From assembly GCA_023630585.1 (NCBI GenBank), contig CM042565.1, positions 16,140,513-16,204,512 on the forward strand: a stretch of 64,000 bases of DNA, given 5' to 3'. Below the pieces are notes generated by a model. It searched no databases. It was given only the letters and a program-made list of their open reading frames with translations, and was not told where the DNA came from. Position numbers and translations under genes: made by a program. This DNA comes from Cranoglanis bouderius. Taxonomy: Eukaryota; Chordata; Actinopteri; Siluriformes; Cranoglanididae. Shown one piece after another: positions 12,780 through 25,026 of this stretch (positions are counted from its first letter, which is position 1; each line of letters starts with the position of its first letter).

Positions 12780-13050
12780 AATGGGTGGGACAGTGGTGCT
12801 TGGGTTACTGTCACACGTTCTCCCCATGTCCGTGTAGGTTTCCTCCGGGTTTTCCGGTTTCCTCCAACAAACATGCAGGCCAGTGGATTGGCTACGCTAA
12901 ATCGCCCCTAGATGTGAATGAGTATGTGATTGCGTGTGCTAGCATTCCATCCAGTGTGTATTCCCGCCTCACACCCAGCGTTCCCGGGATAGACTCCAGA
13001 TCCGCCACGACCCTGACAGGGATAAAGCGCTTACCGAACATAAAAAGACA
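12780..13050 (+). mobile_element. SINE/LINE-tail copy
   Basis: Fuller copy of the 5500-5745 family: GTTCTCCCCATGTCCGTGTA, GGTTTCCTCCGGGTTTTCC, CATGCAGGCCAGTGGATTGG, CCCGGGATAGACTCCAGATC and CAGGGATAAAGCGCTTACCG. It sits just upstream of an RT fragment at 13,092-13,215, which could mean that this is a LINE tail next to an unrelated fragment, or two nested pieces. Confidence 0.8.
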
Positions 13051-13091
13051 TTATTTAATCCGGCAAGTTATCGGTTTGGTTCAAACTTTCC

Positions 13092-13215
13092 CAGTTTGTG
13101 AGGGTTAATGGAAATTCTTCCAAGTTTAAAAACATGCAATATGGCGTCCCACAAGTTTCTCCTATAGGCCCCCTATTGTCCTCCATTTATATACATTTCC
13201 TTGGACAAAATTTTA
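13092..13215 (+). pseudogene. Fragment of non-LTR reverse transcriptase (L2-like)
   Basis: Translating the plus strand gives VNGNSSKFKNMQYGVPQVSP followed by IGPLLSSIYIHFLG. This matches the known RT block V..G.S.....GVPQGS.LGPLLFSIY..PLG of L2/CR1-type LINEs, with the usual GS replaced by VS. Only about 40 codons remain, with no flanking RT domains, so it is a dead remnant. Confidence 0.7.
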
Positions 13216-13224
13216 ATCTTGACA

Positions 13225-13685
13225 TTTTCAATTTGAAGTATAGTTCTTCTTTCTGCCTCCTGAAAGGGTTCTGTGTGTTTCCCTGTCAGAAAAGGTTCTG
13301 TGTAAAACCCTGTTTTATCAAGTGAATTTTTAAAGAGCGCTTGGAGAACCCTATTTGTTCCAAGTACTAACACAGTGTGGGTCAATTTTAAATGTCTGAC
13401 AACGAGGAAGGTTCAGAAATGAAAAACCTCCAATAAATATTCAAAATATTACTGTACATATTTAAATAATGCGCCTACGTTTTAATTGTTCGTTTAATAT
13501 ATCTTTCCTGAGGGAAGTCTGGAATTTTTTCCAGTTAAAGTGTAAAATACAAAAAAATGAAAGAAAGAAAGTCTAAGTGTAAAATGTTTGAGAACTCTTG
13601 ATGAATGATTTTGTTATATTACAGTGTTGAAGCATTTTTTTTTTAGTTTTAGAAGATAACATAAGATATACAATGTATACGAGAA
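13225..13685. other. Repeat-like AT-rich sequence
   Basis: Contains GGGTTCTGTGTG and AACCCTGTTTTATC motifs of the GGGTTCT-type fish repeat also seen at 27,860-28,020, 29,510-29,570 and 53,770-54,500. Otherwise nothing recognised. Confidence 0.3.
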
Positions 13686-13689
13686 ACTT

Positions 13690-14340
13690 TTTGACTCTTT
13701 TTATTGAATCGATTCGTTCAGTGAAACGATTCGTTCAGATTAATTCGTTCCAAAATGCGAAAGAGCCTCATTTAACTCATTCATCATTTAACTGATTCAC
13801 TAAGAACCTTACCGAGATTGCATGATTGCAACCTTACAGAGTTGCAATCATGCGTGATTTTAATGTTTTCACATATTTATATGAAATTATAAGAACATGT
13901 GAAAATGTTTAAAAGAAAATGACTCATTATATCACATTTGAAAATCTGAGAACCACTTATTTATTTATTTGTTTGTTTGTTTATACTTTTTATGTATTTT
14001 TTATTGTACACATTTTATTTAGTCTTTTTTTAACATATGATTCGTTTATTTTAACATGTAACTTTTGACATGATTCATTTATTTTCACATATGATTTTGA
14101 CACACGATTCGTTTAATTTTACTCGATTTTTGCATGATTCGTTTATTTTCAAGAGTGATTCTTACGCACGATTCATTCACTTCGCATGTTAATTTGACAC
14201 CCGATTCATTTATTTGCAAAAGCGATTCATTTACACATGATTCATTTATTCATTTATTCTCACGTGTGATTCTTTTCGTCATGATTCGTTTATTTTTCAA
14301 GAGTGATTTTTACACCTGATTGATTTATTTCTACAATTTG
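13690..14340 (-). repeat. 34-bp satellite array, diverged
   Basis: Irregular tandem units of the type GATTCATTTATTTTCACATG followed by TGATTCTTACACAT. This is the reverse complement of the unit at 19,960-20,540. Units at 14,050-14,330 are the clearest. Confidence 0.8.
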
Positions 14341-14451
14341 ATTTTTTTTTTTTTTCACACGATTCAGATGCAGTGTGTTGGAGGAGGAAACTGCAGGGAG
14401 AGAAAAAAAATAAAAGAGGGAAAGATTGAGAGACAGATACAGAGAGAAAGG

Positions 14452-14453
14452 AA

Positions 14454-14498
<45 letters not shown>

Positions 14499-14512
14499 TA
14501 GAGAGAGAGAGG
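14452..14512. repeat. (AG)n microsatellite
   Basis: AG run with one CAGTA interruption, within a longer purine-rich stretch 14,390-14,512. Confidence 0.95.
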
Positions 14513-14670
14513 CCTGTTGTGATTCTGGCGTGAAGAAGTTGGGCACTATGGGGGGTCTCACTGACAGATTGACAAGAAAGAAGAGAGCGAGGGAGTGAGT
14601 GAGGGTGGCAGCTTGATAACAGCCTTTTTGTGCCGGAGTGCAAAGCGAGCATCAGGCAGGAACTGTCAGG

Positions 14671-14673
14671 AGA

Positions 14674-14731
<58 letters not shown>
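14671..14731. repeat. (AG)n microsatellite
   Basis: Second AG run, 160 bp downstream of the first. Confidence 0.95.
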
Positions 14732-14734
<3 letters not shown>

Positions 14735-15190
14735 AAGGTGGGTGGTGAGGTGAGGTGGGAAAGAAACTCTAGCTGGAGAAAACTCAGGCATCTGAGAGAT
14801 CAGTTCTCACAGGATGGGAAGTTCCTTTTCAGGTGCTCGTAGGTGGAGAAAACTGTGCGAGAAAACAGGCGCTCTGAAACTCCACTCTGCTTCCTCCCAT
14901 GTCCTGTCCTGGGGCTACACATGCGGAAGCGTAACGGCTCGGTGTATCAGCGTACCAGTAGTGTGCGCTGGCGTCGGGGCACACACGGGTCAGGAGAGGG
15001 CAGGTGCTGTCGATGCGGGGGTTAAACCACACTAAGCTGTGTCAATATTCAGGTCCAGCACACAATCTCAGTCAATGTAGCGCTACAGACTTCAATAAAA
15101 ACATCGGCTTTCTCTCTGTTGCGTTACAGCTTTACATAAGAAACGCTTATATAATAAAGAATAAATCAAATGAAAGCCCCAATGCTGTGC
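14735..15190. other. Unique GC-balanced sequence
   Basis: Short open frames on both strands, none with a recognisable product. No repeat recognised. Confidence 0.3.
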
Positions 15191-15194
15191 TGTT

Positions 15195-15400
15195 CTCGGA
15201 AAATAATCAACGTTGGCAGAAACAGAAGCGGAGCTACAGTGACCACCATGAAGTGTTTTATTCCTCTTACGCCACTTACAGCCATTTACTTACGTTATAG
15301 CAGCTCTAAACAGTCGCTCTCTCACCAGCCTCTCTTCTTTCTCTTTCATGAAAAAGCCGCTTGTCGTGTTACAGAGAAACCACAAAGCGTAAACTTGTCC
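15195..15400 (-). repeat. Partial ~610-bp repeat copy, reversed
   Basis: Has AAGTGTTTTATTCCTCTTAC, GGAAAATAATCAACG and GCTTGTCGTGTTACAGAGAA in reverse order relative to the copy at 45,460-46,050. Confidence 0.65.
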
Positions 15401-16245
15401 TTTTATCCGTTTTATTTATTACCAGCTCGGTTTGGTGGAGTGATGTCCAGGTTCGTCAATAAAACGTTTTTTACTTTACCCTGTCGATTTGGGGGGGGGG
15501 GGTTAAGAAATCGATCCTTTAATGAATATATTAATTAAATTAAAACACATTAAAATAACTCAATTAGTTAAATAAATGAATACATTAAAAACATTTAAGA
15601 AGAAATTAATTAAAATAATGTATAAAATGTATAATGTAATAAAAATGTTTGCTGATAGATACAGTATTTCACTGTAATATTTAAAATTACTTATGAAATG
15701 TATAAACTTATTTAAGTATATATAGTTTCAGCTAAGAATTTTCATTTTGGTGAAGATTGAAGCAGGGGTCTTCGGTTGCTCATTCAAACCCATACGAATT
15801 TGTCATGAGGTCGGGTTAAAAATGGGATACGGGAGACCGCTTCGGGGAACAGGATGACCCGAGCACACGGATCTGCCCCGACTCATCCACATCACACTCT
15901 ACCTGTGACCCGATTCACTAAGACACTCAGGTACTCAGAGCGCAGAACCTTTCAACCTGAAAAGCGACAGAGCGAGAAGGAAACGAGAGAGACGAATGGA
16001 AGGTTCTCCTCCGTCTCTGGCGCCTTCCTTTGCCACGCCGAGTTTGATTAATGGCCGCTCGCAGAGGCTCATCAAGAGCCCGTAAAATATGAGGGCATAA
16101 GTCAGGCTTCATCCCGAGCTCTGGCAGGCGTTCAGCTCCCTCCGTTATCAGGCCGGTGCCTCTGAGGCCACATCCATGCTAAACACATCCATCTCCCTCA
16201 CTTTAATCCCCTAATTCAGTGTGGGGCGCGATCCATCACCACCAC

Positions 16246-16252
16246 CTCTCTC

Positions 16253-16289
<37 letters not shown>
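16246..16289. repeat. (CT)n microsatellite
   Basis: CT run with one CG interruption. Confidence 0.95.
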
Positions 16290-16877
16290 GTGTCTTTTAG
16301 AGGAAATAAGAGATGGGCTGTGACACTTTTACTTCCTACATGGATGTAGCTGGTGATGATTTTAATGGCTGATCAGTTAAATAATACACCTTATTTGAAA
16401 CGTGACCTGTGTGTGTTATTAGACTGATATTCCAACATGGACGTGTGCTAATAATCAGCTATATAATGTCCTAGGATCTTCAGCATACACAATAACTCTA
16501 TTCGGATTGGATTAGTTTCTTTATTTAACCCCGTGTGTGTTTTTATGGCTTTAATAATTGCATTGTTTGTCTTTTTTTTTTTTATTCTATGTTGGTTTTC
16601 CCATTTCTGTTTTTTTTTTTTTTTTTCTTAAAAAGTTCATGGTTTGTGATGTGGTTGATCGTGGTATATTTGTTTGTTTGTTTACATTAATTTTTTCTAC
16701 TTGAACAAAACTTGTGCGACTACACATTTTGTTGCTGCAGGACAAACATTTTTATAGATTTTTCTTTGTAAAATAAATACATTTAAATTCATATATTAAA
16801 TACATTTTATTTATTGCTTATATATACACTATATACTATAAACGATCCAAGTAGTAAAATGAAACTGAATCTCAGAA

Positions 16878-16907
16878 GGGGGAGGGGGGGAGGGGGGGGG
16901 AGGGGGT
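16878..16907 (+). repeat. G-rich tract, G-quadruplex candidate
   Basis: Runs of 5 to 9 G separated by single A: four or more G-tracts in 30 bp meet the usual quadruplex pattern. Confidence 0.85.
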
Positions 16908-17581
16908 GTTTGGCATTATTACTGCAAAAATACAATATAACAAAAAAATAAAAAGGAAAAGATTAAAAATAGATATTTTTGTATCATTAAATCCAACATT
17001 ATACTTTATACTACATACTTCAGAGCTTATTTGTTTATTTATTTGTTTTAAATGATGTTCCAGTCTCATGGGATGCGTCCACATGGAGCAGCGTGGCTTT
17101 TGATCCTTTTTTAATTGGTCTTTTTTTTTTTAGCATATTTATTTCTTTGCCAGGACGCAAGTTTTTGCATTTTAGACTTTAATTGGTCTGCAGTTTTCCT
17201 CATAACTAAGAATTTCAGGTGCCGTCAAGGCCCTGTTCGGATGGGATTACAGTTACATGGAGATGTGGGAGTGATTCTGGCTCTTTGCAACGAGAAAAAT
17301 AGTTTTGACCGCTGTCAAACTGGCTGTAATTAGTCACTTAGCATGCATGTCCATATTAAACGCTTCCTGTATCGAGAAATCTGATAAAGCACGATCTTGC
17401 AGGATGAATAAAGTGGCTGTTACAATGATAGCTACAGATATAAAGCCAAAAGGTTCCTTAATCATCTAATAAACAACAACTGTTATGTTAAAAGATATTA
17501 TAAAAGATATTATTTTTATTTGGATCGAATGAACACTTGTTAATGGAAATTGTTGTTTTGTTTTGTTGTTTTTTTTTTTTT

Positions 17582-19046
17582 TACATATTTGGACAAGCAA
17601 ACATTTGATCCTCTTTGAAACACTGCCTATTAATAAAGTGGATACACCATCAAATGACACATAAAACTGACATTTTGTAGTAATTTTCACAATTTAAATC
17701 AACAGAAAAATAGATCAGTCACATGGAAAAAGTAAGTACACCCTTACAATTATCACACCTTCAAATCCATAAAATTAGAATCAGGTGTTGAAGATCGGGT
17801 GCCAGTGATTAGAACCTGCTTAGGGAGTGCAGGTGGAACCGGTCTTATTTAAACCCCTCTCATATCTAGAGTCTGGTGTTCCCTTTTTTATTGAGGTGTG
17901 TGGTGCCATCATGCCAAGATCTAAAGAGTTCTGTAAGCCCTTCAGAAAAAGGTTGCGGATGCCTATGAGTCTGGAAAGGGATTTAAAAAGATCTCTAAAT
18001 CATTTGAAATACATCGTAACACTGTAAGGAAAATCATCTACAAATGGCGCAGATTTCAAACGACTGCCAATTTGTCCAGGACTGGCCGTCCCAGCAAATT
18101 CAGCCCAAGAGCAGACCGTCTGATGCAAAAAGAAATCTCCAAGAACCCCAAATTTTCATCACAGGATCTGCTAGTAAGTGCATGCTTCTACAATCAGAAA
18201 GAGATTGCACAAATTCGACCTGCATGGGAGGCGTGCCAGGAAAAAGCCTTTGCAAGACTGCAGTTTGCCAGTGAACATATAGGCAAAGACCAGGCCTTTT
18301 GGAATAATGTGCTCTGGACAGACGAATCAAAGATCGAGTTGTTTGGCCACAGTAACAGCAGACGTGTTTGGCGCAGACCAAAGACAGCTTTTCAGGAGAA
18401 GCACCTCATACCAACTGTGAAGCACGGTGGTGGAAATGTTATGGTTTGGGGTTGCTTCGCTGCCTCAGGGACTGGACAGCTTGCATTCACTGATTCAACT
18501 ATGAATTCTGCATCATAACAAAGAGTGCTTGAAGATAATGTGAGGCCATCTGTCCAAAAGTTGAAGTTGAACCGAAAGTGGACCTTTCAACAGGATAATG
18601 ATCCTATGCACACTAGCAAATCCACCAAGGAATGGTTCAAAAAGAAGAAATGGAGGGTTATGGAACGGCCTAGACAAAGCCCGGATTTGAATCCCATTTA
18701 AATGTTGTTTGGGGGATTTGAAACGGGCAGAACATGCAAGAAAACCCTCAAACATCTTGCAACTGAAAGAATATTGCATGGAAGAGTGCTCAAAAATTCC
18801 AGCAAGACTGGTGGACAATTATGCAAAACGCCTACAAGAAGTTATTTCTGATAAAGGGGGCAATACAAGCTTCTGAGGCCAAGGGTGTACTTACTTTTTC
18901 CACAGAAGAATATCATATCTATTGATATTTCTTTTGAATAAATGATTAAAAAAGTTATTTTTCCTTGTGGTTTTGTTCAAGTATATCAACTTCATTAATT
19001 GGCCCTGTTTCAAAGATGATCAAACGTTTGCTTGTCCACATATGTA
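17582..19046 (+). mobile_element. Tc1-like transposon with long IR/DR ends (inactive)
   Basis: Left end TACATATTTGGACAAGCAAA and right end (reverse complement) TACATATGTGGACAAGCAAA extend as an imperfect inverted repeat over at least 65 bp. A second inner pair, GGAAAAAGTAAGTACACCCT near 17,725 and its inverse near 18,880, gives the IR/DR layout of fish Tc1 elements. T-rich and A-rich DNA flank it. Length is about 1465 bp, close to the usual 1.6 kb, with internal loss. Confidence 0.93.
17911..18876 (+). pseudogene. Tc1-like transposase pseudogene
   Basis: Begins at an ATG (MPRSKEF) and ends VISDKGGNTSF-stop at 18,876, the expected ends of a Tc1 transposase, which cuts and pastes the element. 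After one early frameshift the N-terminal paired-like DNA-binding part is readable (ISKSFEIHRNTVRKIIYKW, then TGRPSKF). Roughly 30-40 residues between the DNA-binding and catalytic parts are missing (after SSQDLL). The catalytic D motifs are visible (VLWTDESKIELFG; FQQDNDPMHTSK). An in-frame TAA follows MNSAS at 18,516. The codon for the third catalytic residue, after SPDLNPI, is TAA at 18,699-18,701 instead of glutamate. It cannot encode an active enzyme. Confidence 0.92.
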
Positions 19047-19093
19047 AAAAAAAAAAAAAAAAAAAAAGCCAACAGTTTCCACATTATACATAT

Positions 19094-19110
19094 ATTATAT
19101 ATATATATAT
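19094..19110. repeat. Short (TA)n run
   Basis: TA dinucleotides just outside the Tc1 element. Confidence 0.8.
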
Positions 19111-19114
19111 AATT

Positions 19115-19955
19115 TATTTTCATATTTTCATGGCCTGATCTCTGTATGTCCTGAGAATGTGTGTAGGAGTCAGCAAGGCTATGAGTTACACAAGCACAAT
19201 GCCTCAGGACTGGCTTGGAAAAACTTTTATTTGTTTTTTTTTTTTTTTTTAACTCTGCACATGAAATATGGAGAGACATTTTGTCCTTGGATTTGTCCAC
19301 TGACTATTGAATAGAATGTTCAGTTGAAAAAAAAAAAAAAATTTCTTCTTTTTTTGACTCTTAATTTCTACTAATTTGAAGCCTTTGTCCATGGCCTTCA
19401 CTGAAACCAATGAAACGTGCAAAGAATTCTGAATAAATATGAAAATACAGCCGAAAAGCAAAAACTGCCTTTCTCTCTAATTCTTTCCAGCTCTCATTAT
19501 GAACTTCTTCACTATAATGTCCATTTAATCTGGAAGATTAGATAAAAGCGCCACAGCTAGCATGCTAATAGTAGGGGCACTCTGGAAGACAGAGCCATCT
19601 TTCAGGCAATAAGTAAACGTAACTCCAGATACGAAAAAAAAATACATATAATTATTTAACATATAAACATATATCTCACATATGATTGCGTGAATAACAT
19701 GCGATCCCATGTGGAAAAACCTGTGGAACCATGTGGAAAATTAGCGTTTCAGTTAGCATTTCAACACATTATGCCCAGAACTCGAGTAAATGTGGCATCA
19801 TGTGAAAAAGAATTATTCATGTTTGAAAATTACGTCCGAAAAATAAACTCTCAGCCCCTAAAAAATGATCATTTGAAAAGAAATGACTTCTTTAAAAAAA
19901 AAAAAATTAAAAAATCACAGGAGAAAATAAATGAATCATGTGAAAGAAATAACAT
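19115..19955. other. AT-rich unique sequence
   Basis: T-run 19,231-19,250 and A/T runs near 19,325-19,355. No gene or mobile element recognised. Confidence 0.3.
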
Positions 19956-19959
19956 GAAA

Positions 19960-20540
19960 ATAAATTAATCAATTGCAAGAATCACATGTGGTAATAAATG
20001 AATCATGTGTAAGAATTGTATGTGGAAATAAATGAATCATGTATATGAATTGCATGTGGAAATAAATGAATCATGTGTAAGAGTCGTATGAGAAAATGAA
20101 TGAATCATGTGTTAGAATCACATGTGGAAATAAATGAATCATGTGTAAGAATCACATGTGGAAATAAATGAATCATGTATATGAATTGCATTTGGAAATA
20201 AATGAATCGTGTAAGACTCGTATGAGAAAATGAATGAATCATGTGTTAGAATCACATGTGGAAATAAATGAATCATGTGTAAGAATCACATGTGGAAATA
20301 AATGACTCATGTGTAAGAATCTCATGTGGAAATAAATGAATCGTGTAAGAGTCGCATGAGAAATTGAATGAATCGTGTAAGAATCACATGTGGAAATAAA
20401 CGATTCATGTGTATGAATTGCATGTGGAAATAAATGAATCATGTGTAAGAGTCGTATGAGAAAATGAATGAATCATGAGCAAGAATCACATGTGAAAAAT
20501 GAATCATGTGTTAGAGTCACATGAGAAAATGAATGGAGGA
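19960..20540 (+). repeat. 34-bp satellite array
   Basis: About 17 units of AAATGAATCATGTGTAAGAA followed by TCACATGTGGAAAT, most differing at few positions. Same unit as 13,690-14,340 but in opposite orientation and better preserved. The unit holds the short palindrome CACATGTG. Confidence 0.93.
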
Positions 20541-20544
20541 GAGA

Positions 20545-21630
20545 AAAAAATGGAGGAGCTGAAATTATTAAGTAATTAGTCATTATTAGTAAGTAAGACA
20601 CTGTTTACGTATTATTGCTTAGTGCACAAAAAATAGCTTGCTAGCTAATGCTACCCTTATATTCTCTCAGAAATGACATGGCATCAGGACTGCCTGTAAT
20701 TGATATTTTAATTATTAAATATTTTTATATACCAATTGAGGCCAAAAAGTTAAGTGATTTATTTGACATGTCAGTAATAAGACTGTACAGATTTTGTAAT
20801 AATTATATAAAGTTCTCTAACAACTCAGCTAACTTAGAAATCTAAACATTTCAAAAAAACATTTGCAGATGTTTTATTATTATGCTGTTAGAGTGACTCC
20901 ATTTCATCCACCACCAAATTCTGCCTGCTAGGATTTATCCTTTTATCAATATTGGCAGCTTGCTCTAATTAGCCCTCAATTAGCCTGACGATGTTGGATA
21001 TCACCTGTCAAATTTCCAAATCAAGCATTTGGGCTTTTCTCTCAGTTCGTGTGCACTAAGCTTGCGAGCTTTCCACTCGCTCCAATGAGATTAGTGTCGG
21101 ATCCGCTGGGGAAATGAGGCGGCGTGTTTTAAGTGGCTGCTCCATTATAGTCAACTCGCCAGACGCTGGCTGTCTGTATCCATTGCCGCCCGCCGAGACT
21201 CGGATAGCGGCGCATCATCGCCGTGATTGGGCTGAAATTTGATTTGACTAAAAGGGCTTCATCATTTAGACGCTCTTTTAGGCGGCTGTCGGCAGGATGT
21301 GTTACAACAGGGTGAAGGTTTACATTCATCTCCATCGCTATTTGCACAATCCTCTGCTGTTCTGCTACAAATCCCCTGATGGGATCACGTCTGGCCGACA
21401 TCGCCGCCCATAAGTCTGACGCTTAATGGGAACTTTCCATGTTTTCTCATTTTTCCTTGTGTCCCCCGTTTAAACAGGTTTTAAACAATATGTGAACACT
21501 GTAAGTGAGGCTGGTGTTCATAAGACCTCCATGATGAACATTTATAAAGACTTATTTTATATGGCGGCAGCCTCTGATGTTAATATAACCGTATGTTTTT
21601 ATTTTTTTAACTGTTTCAGTTATTCATTAA
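20545..21630. other. Unique sequence; conserved-element candidate
   Basis: No ORF with a recognisable product. 21,050-21,420 is repeat-free and GC-balanced, contains TTTGATTTGACTAAAAG and GAGGCGGCGTG, and has the texture of a vertebrate developmental non-coding element. This is only a suspicion; a cross-fish alignment would decide. Confidence 0.3.
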
Positions 21631-21631
21631 T

Positions 21632-21868
21632 GTCACGATCAGTGGATGCAAAACAAGAATCAAAAACCTGAACCACAGCAGGACTAGGGAACAAACACGA
21701 CAACAAAACCTTGACAAATAGGCGCTTACTAAGTAGAACTTATAAGCGGTGCTAAATCAGGGTGCAACGAGACACAGGTGATAGTGGTTAGGACATATGG
21801 CATGGTCATGTGACATGCTGGGGCTGATGGGTAATGCAGTTCAGCACCGATTTTGGCATAACCATGAC
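21632..21868. mobile_element. Short interspersed repeat (TGTCACG...CATGACA)
   Basis: Starts near ATGTCACGATCAGTGG and ends near CATAACCATGACAATT, giving short imperfect inverted ends (TGTCA / TGACA). Inside, CAACGAGACACAGGTGATAG and GGGGCTGATGGGTAATGCAG are phrases familiar from fish repeats. Class not decided. Confidence 0.45.
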
Positions 21869-21869
21869 A

Positions 21870-22980
21870 ATTTAATTAATTTTATTTTGAATGAGTTACC
21901 AAACTGAAATGTTTTAAACTGAAATGCTTAAGAGATAAAAAGAAGCACTGAGATATGATATATAAAGTATATACTGTATATTGGTTTAAAAAAATAAATA
22001 AATAAACTATTGAAATCTTTTGTGGGGGTTTTTTTGTTGTTGTTGTTGTTGTTGTTTCACATCATTTTGAAGAAATTTTCTTCTTTACAACACTGGCAAA
22101 TTTCTTTACAAAATTTCTCCAAAACAATATCAGAGACTGATAGGGTGTACTTATTTTTTCCCACCTGGTTTCTGAAGGTTGGTTTACTTTAAAGGGGGAA
22201 AAAATGAATGAGTTTTTTTGTCGTCACCTGGTGTAATTTGTTTGTTGATAGAAGTTGGTGAGGACCACACAGTTATTATTTAGGCCCTGATAAATAAAAA
22301 CAGAGAATTGTATATATGAAATATTAAACTAATTCTAAATGATCACAATTAGAGATGATCACAGAATGATTTCCATTTAATTGCCTCTGTTTTGCATCTC
22401 GCTACAGATAAACTCCGACCCTTGTCCTTTTTTTTTAGCTTTATTTTTGGCAAATCTTCCCACTGGGCTCTTGACACGATCCTCAAATCTCTGTTAAAGC
22501 AACTAAGAGAAGTGTTAATTCTCTGCCAGTCATCTTCCTCTAAAAAAATTTTTACAAATTTTTTTAAATACAAATTTCGCCTGGATACAATTAAGAGGGA
22601 ATGAGTTCTGTAAGGGCTTTGAGGAGACTGTGCTTAATCCTAATCGTAGCAGATGTACCGTATTTCTGTCAGTTCCCCTGAACAGTCTGACCTGTCGGCT
22701 CACATGTTCTCAGAAGATTACAGAGCTGTTAAACCCGGTGTAGTAAATGGACCAGGGTGGATGGATAGATCGTGTACACTTATATTTGGTGACGGGAAAA
22801 GTGTAAAAGAAAGATTTATCTTTCACACTTTGGAGAGTAGCGGCAGAAAGAGAGCGTGTCGCTAATTGGCAGGTACATCAGAGTTAGGAAGGATGTAAGC
22901 CAAAAACGAATAAATTATTCGGAACAAAGGGATATGTATAGAAGTACAGATACATGAATATTTGGTGCTGTGAGTTCATT
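21870..22980. other. Unique sequence with a Tc1-end-like motif
   Basis: AGGGTGTACTTATTTTTTCC at 22,142-22,161 resembles a Tc1 inner repeat and may be a solo remnant. GTT repeats at 22,034-22,056. Nothing else recognised. Confidence 0.3.
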
Positions 22981-22984
22981 CGTT

Positions 22985-23310
22985 CATTTGTCAGTTTGGC
23001 TCCTGAGTGGTAGAACAGAAAACGTGTTCACCCTATCATCTGGAAATCGCAAGTTCAAATCCCAAAAATGGGTGTCTGAGAAAACATGGGTGTCTGACTC
23101 CAATCTTGGGTGTCTGTGAGTTCATGTATGTGGAAGACGGTAGATAGCGGTTTCCTCTGAGGGTGTTACGCTGAGCATGAGAAGTAGTTTGAAAAGATGT
23201 CATTGGCTGGCTTCACGTGTCTTGGAGGAACCACGTGATACGGGGGTAGCTTGGTGGTTGATGGGAACCAATGTGAGAAAATATTCTGGGTAGGTACAAA
23301 CAAAATAACT
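22985..23310 (+). mobile_element. tRNA-like SINE copy
   Basis: The head has a tRNA-like promoter layout: GGCTCCTGAGTGGTAGAACA (A-box-like) and, about 45 bp on, CGCAAGTTCAAATCCCA (B box, consensus GGTTCGANTCC). The body has GAGTTCATGTATGTGGAAGA and GATAGCGGTTTCCTCTGAG. A reversed copy with the same body is at 61,385-61,605. Confidence 0.75.
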
Positions 23311-23314
23311 GCAC

Positions 23315-24585
23315 GAGCACACATATCTCTAGTTGAGACCACTTGCAAACTGGTGTGATGTAGCTAAGGTTGGGAAACTCCAACAAAAAGCCAAAATTCA
23401 CACACCATGCTGACAATTCTACATCGGGGTGCATAATGGCGAGTTTCATATTTAAATCCGGATATTTGGAGCACTAAACATTTTTTGGTTCCACCAATTG
23501 GTGGAAAGTTTGAGTTCCACTCCCAGGTTATGTTCTCCATAGAATCACTTCATGAACTCACCACCCGAAGGATGATTCCCCACCTCTGGCGAGAGTCCTT
23601 GTGAAGATATTGACACAGGTACGGAAGAGATGGTGTGAGGAAGGGATGCTCTGGCTGGGCGTATCCGTCTGGGCCGTTTGAAGCAGCAGGACTTCGAGGT
23701 CCACGACAGGCAGCGCGCAGTGGCGGTTCATTGACTTTCCCCTCCAGAGCTAAAGGTCGAGGGATCTGGAGTCGGGCTTCTGCCACTCTAGGTGATCATT
23801 AATGAGCCTCTCGCTCCACCGGCGTGGATATTTAACAGCTGGTCACTATCGAGTTCCTGAGAAATCATTACAATCATTACGCTGGAGTGCGAAAGAACCC
23901 TCAAATTTGCAGCTTGCATGAGAAAATGTTCTACTTCTTCCCACTTCATCGCTATTTGTCTTTTGACGTTAAGTTCGAACGTGTCCCGGATGATGATGAT
24001 GACGATGCCGATGATGATGAAGACACGGGTTGAAATGTATTTCTCAAGTTCATCAGTCTCCGTGATGTTGACGAAGCTTCTAATGGAAACAGTTAGCACC
24101 AGGGTCCTTGGTGTCAAAGGTTCTCCTGCTGACATGATTTCTAAATGCGGGCGCTCCTTTATTAAATCTAATAGCTCCATGTTTTCATCAGACGTCAAGA
24201 AGCTGTAAAGCTGCTCTGACAAGACTCAGAGAGCGAAAGCGCTTTAAAAGTCAGCGTCAGACTAAAAATAAAAAGTGATAACTGACAGATATGAAATGAG
24301 GTCTGGTTTATATGTGGATAAAACTCCCAGGTCTAACCTCATCTTCTGACTGAACCTGTCAGAGTTCAACATGACTTTTAATTAGCACTGTATATATTCT
24401 CCAGAATTCCCACCGGCAAGACTTCACCAAGTCCTTTGTGTGTTCTTGTGTTATTCTTCTTGCTTTGCCGTTAACTCATCTGATGTCATGTACTAAGTAC
24501 AAGTTCTGCCCTACTGTCGAGTTACTATTTTTCTTTTATACACATGTACAGCCCAAAGAATCTTATCTTGTTTTGTAATAGATTT
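23315..24585. other. Unique sequence, no gene accepted
   Basis: A 144-codon open frame on the minus strand (24,222 to 23,788) has no recognisable domain and is of a length expected by chance. The part at 23,790-24,220 has little repeat content and includes a GATGAT run (23,990-24,022). Confidence 0.3.
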
Positions 24586-24589
24586 GTTC

Positions 24590-24870
24590 ATTCATCCATT
24601 ATCAGGAACCACTTTGTTCTTGTCACGGTGAACCTGGAGTTTATCCCGGGAACGCTAGTCACAAGCTGGGAATACACGCTGGGGACTGGACGCCAGCCCA
24701 TGGCAGGTCATCACACACACTTATTCACACCTGGGGCAGTTTAAAGTCGCCAGTCCACCATACTACTATGTTTTAGGGAGGTGGGAGGAAAGCAGAGAAC
24801 TCGGAGGAAACCACATGGAGAAACAACCTCAGCTAGCAGAAACAGAACACCATATTCCTGGGATTACTTT
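24590..24870 (-). mobile_element. SINE/LINE-tail copy, reversed
   Basis: Reverse-orientation version of the 5500-5745 / 12,780-13,050 family: starts ATTCATCCATTATCAGGAAC and contains GGAGTTTATCCCGGGAACG and GGTGGGAGGAAAGCAGAGAA. Confidence 0.75.
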
Positions 24871-24871
24871 C

Positions 24872-24993
24872 CCAGTTTTCCGAAGTGGGGCATTGGATCA
24901 TCCTTGGTTAGTCAAACTAGCTAGTGATACCTCAAGAAAATAAAATCATCTCAAGTCAAGAGTGAAAAAGTCAACAGTACAAAACTATGAACT

Positions 24994-25026
<33 letters not shown>

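Larger units (their letters stand above)
15405..17575. other. Unique sequence with short simple repeats
   Basis: G12 run at 15,491-15,502. A CT microsatellite lies at 16,246-16,289 and a G-rich tract at 16,878-16,907. The part at 16,000-16,215 is repeat-free and GC-balanced (TTTGATTAATGGCCGC, CCCTAATTCAGTG) and could be conserved non-coding DNA. No gene seen. Confidence 0.3.

Noticed and set aside
23788..24222. 144-codon minus-strand frame starting MSEQLYSFLTSDENMELL
   Set aside because: No family recognised and no splice context. A handful of such frames is expected by chance in 64 kb; the III-rich part comes from a GATGAT run.
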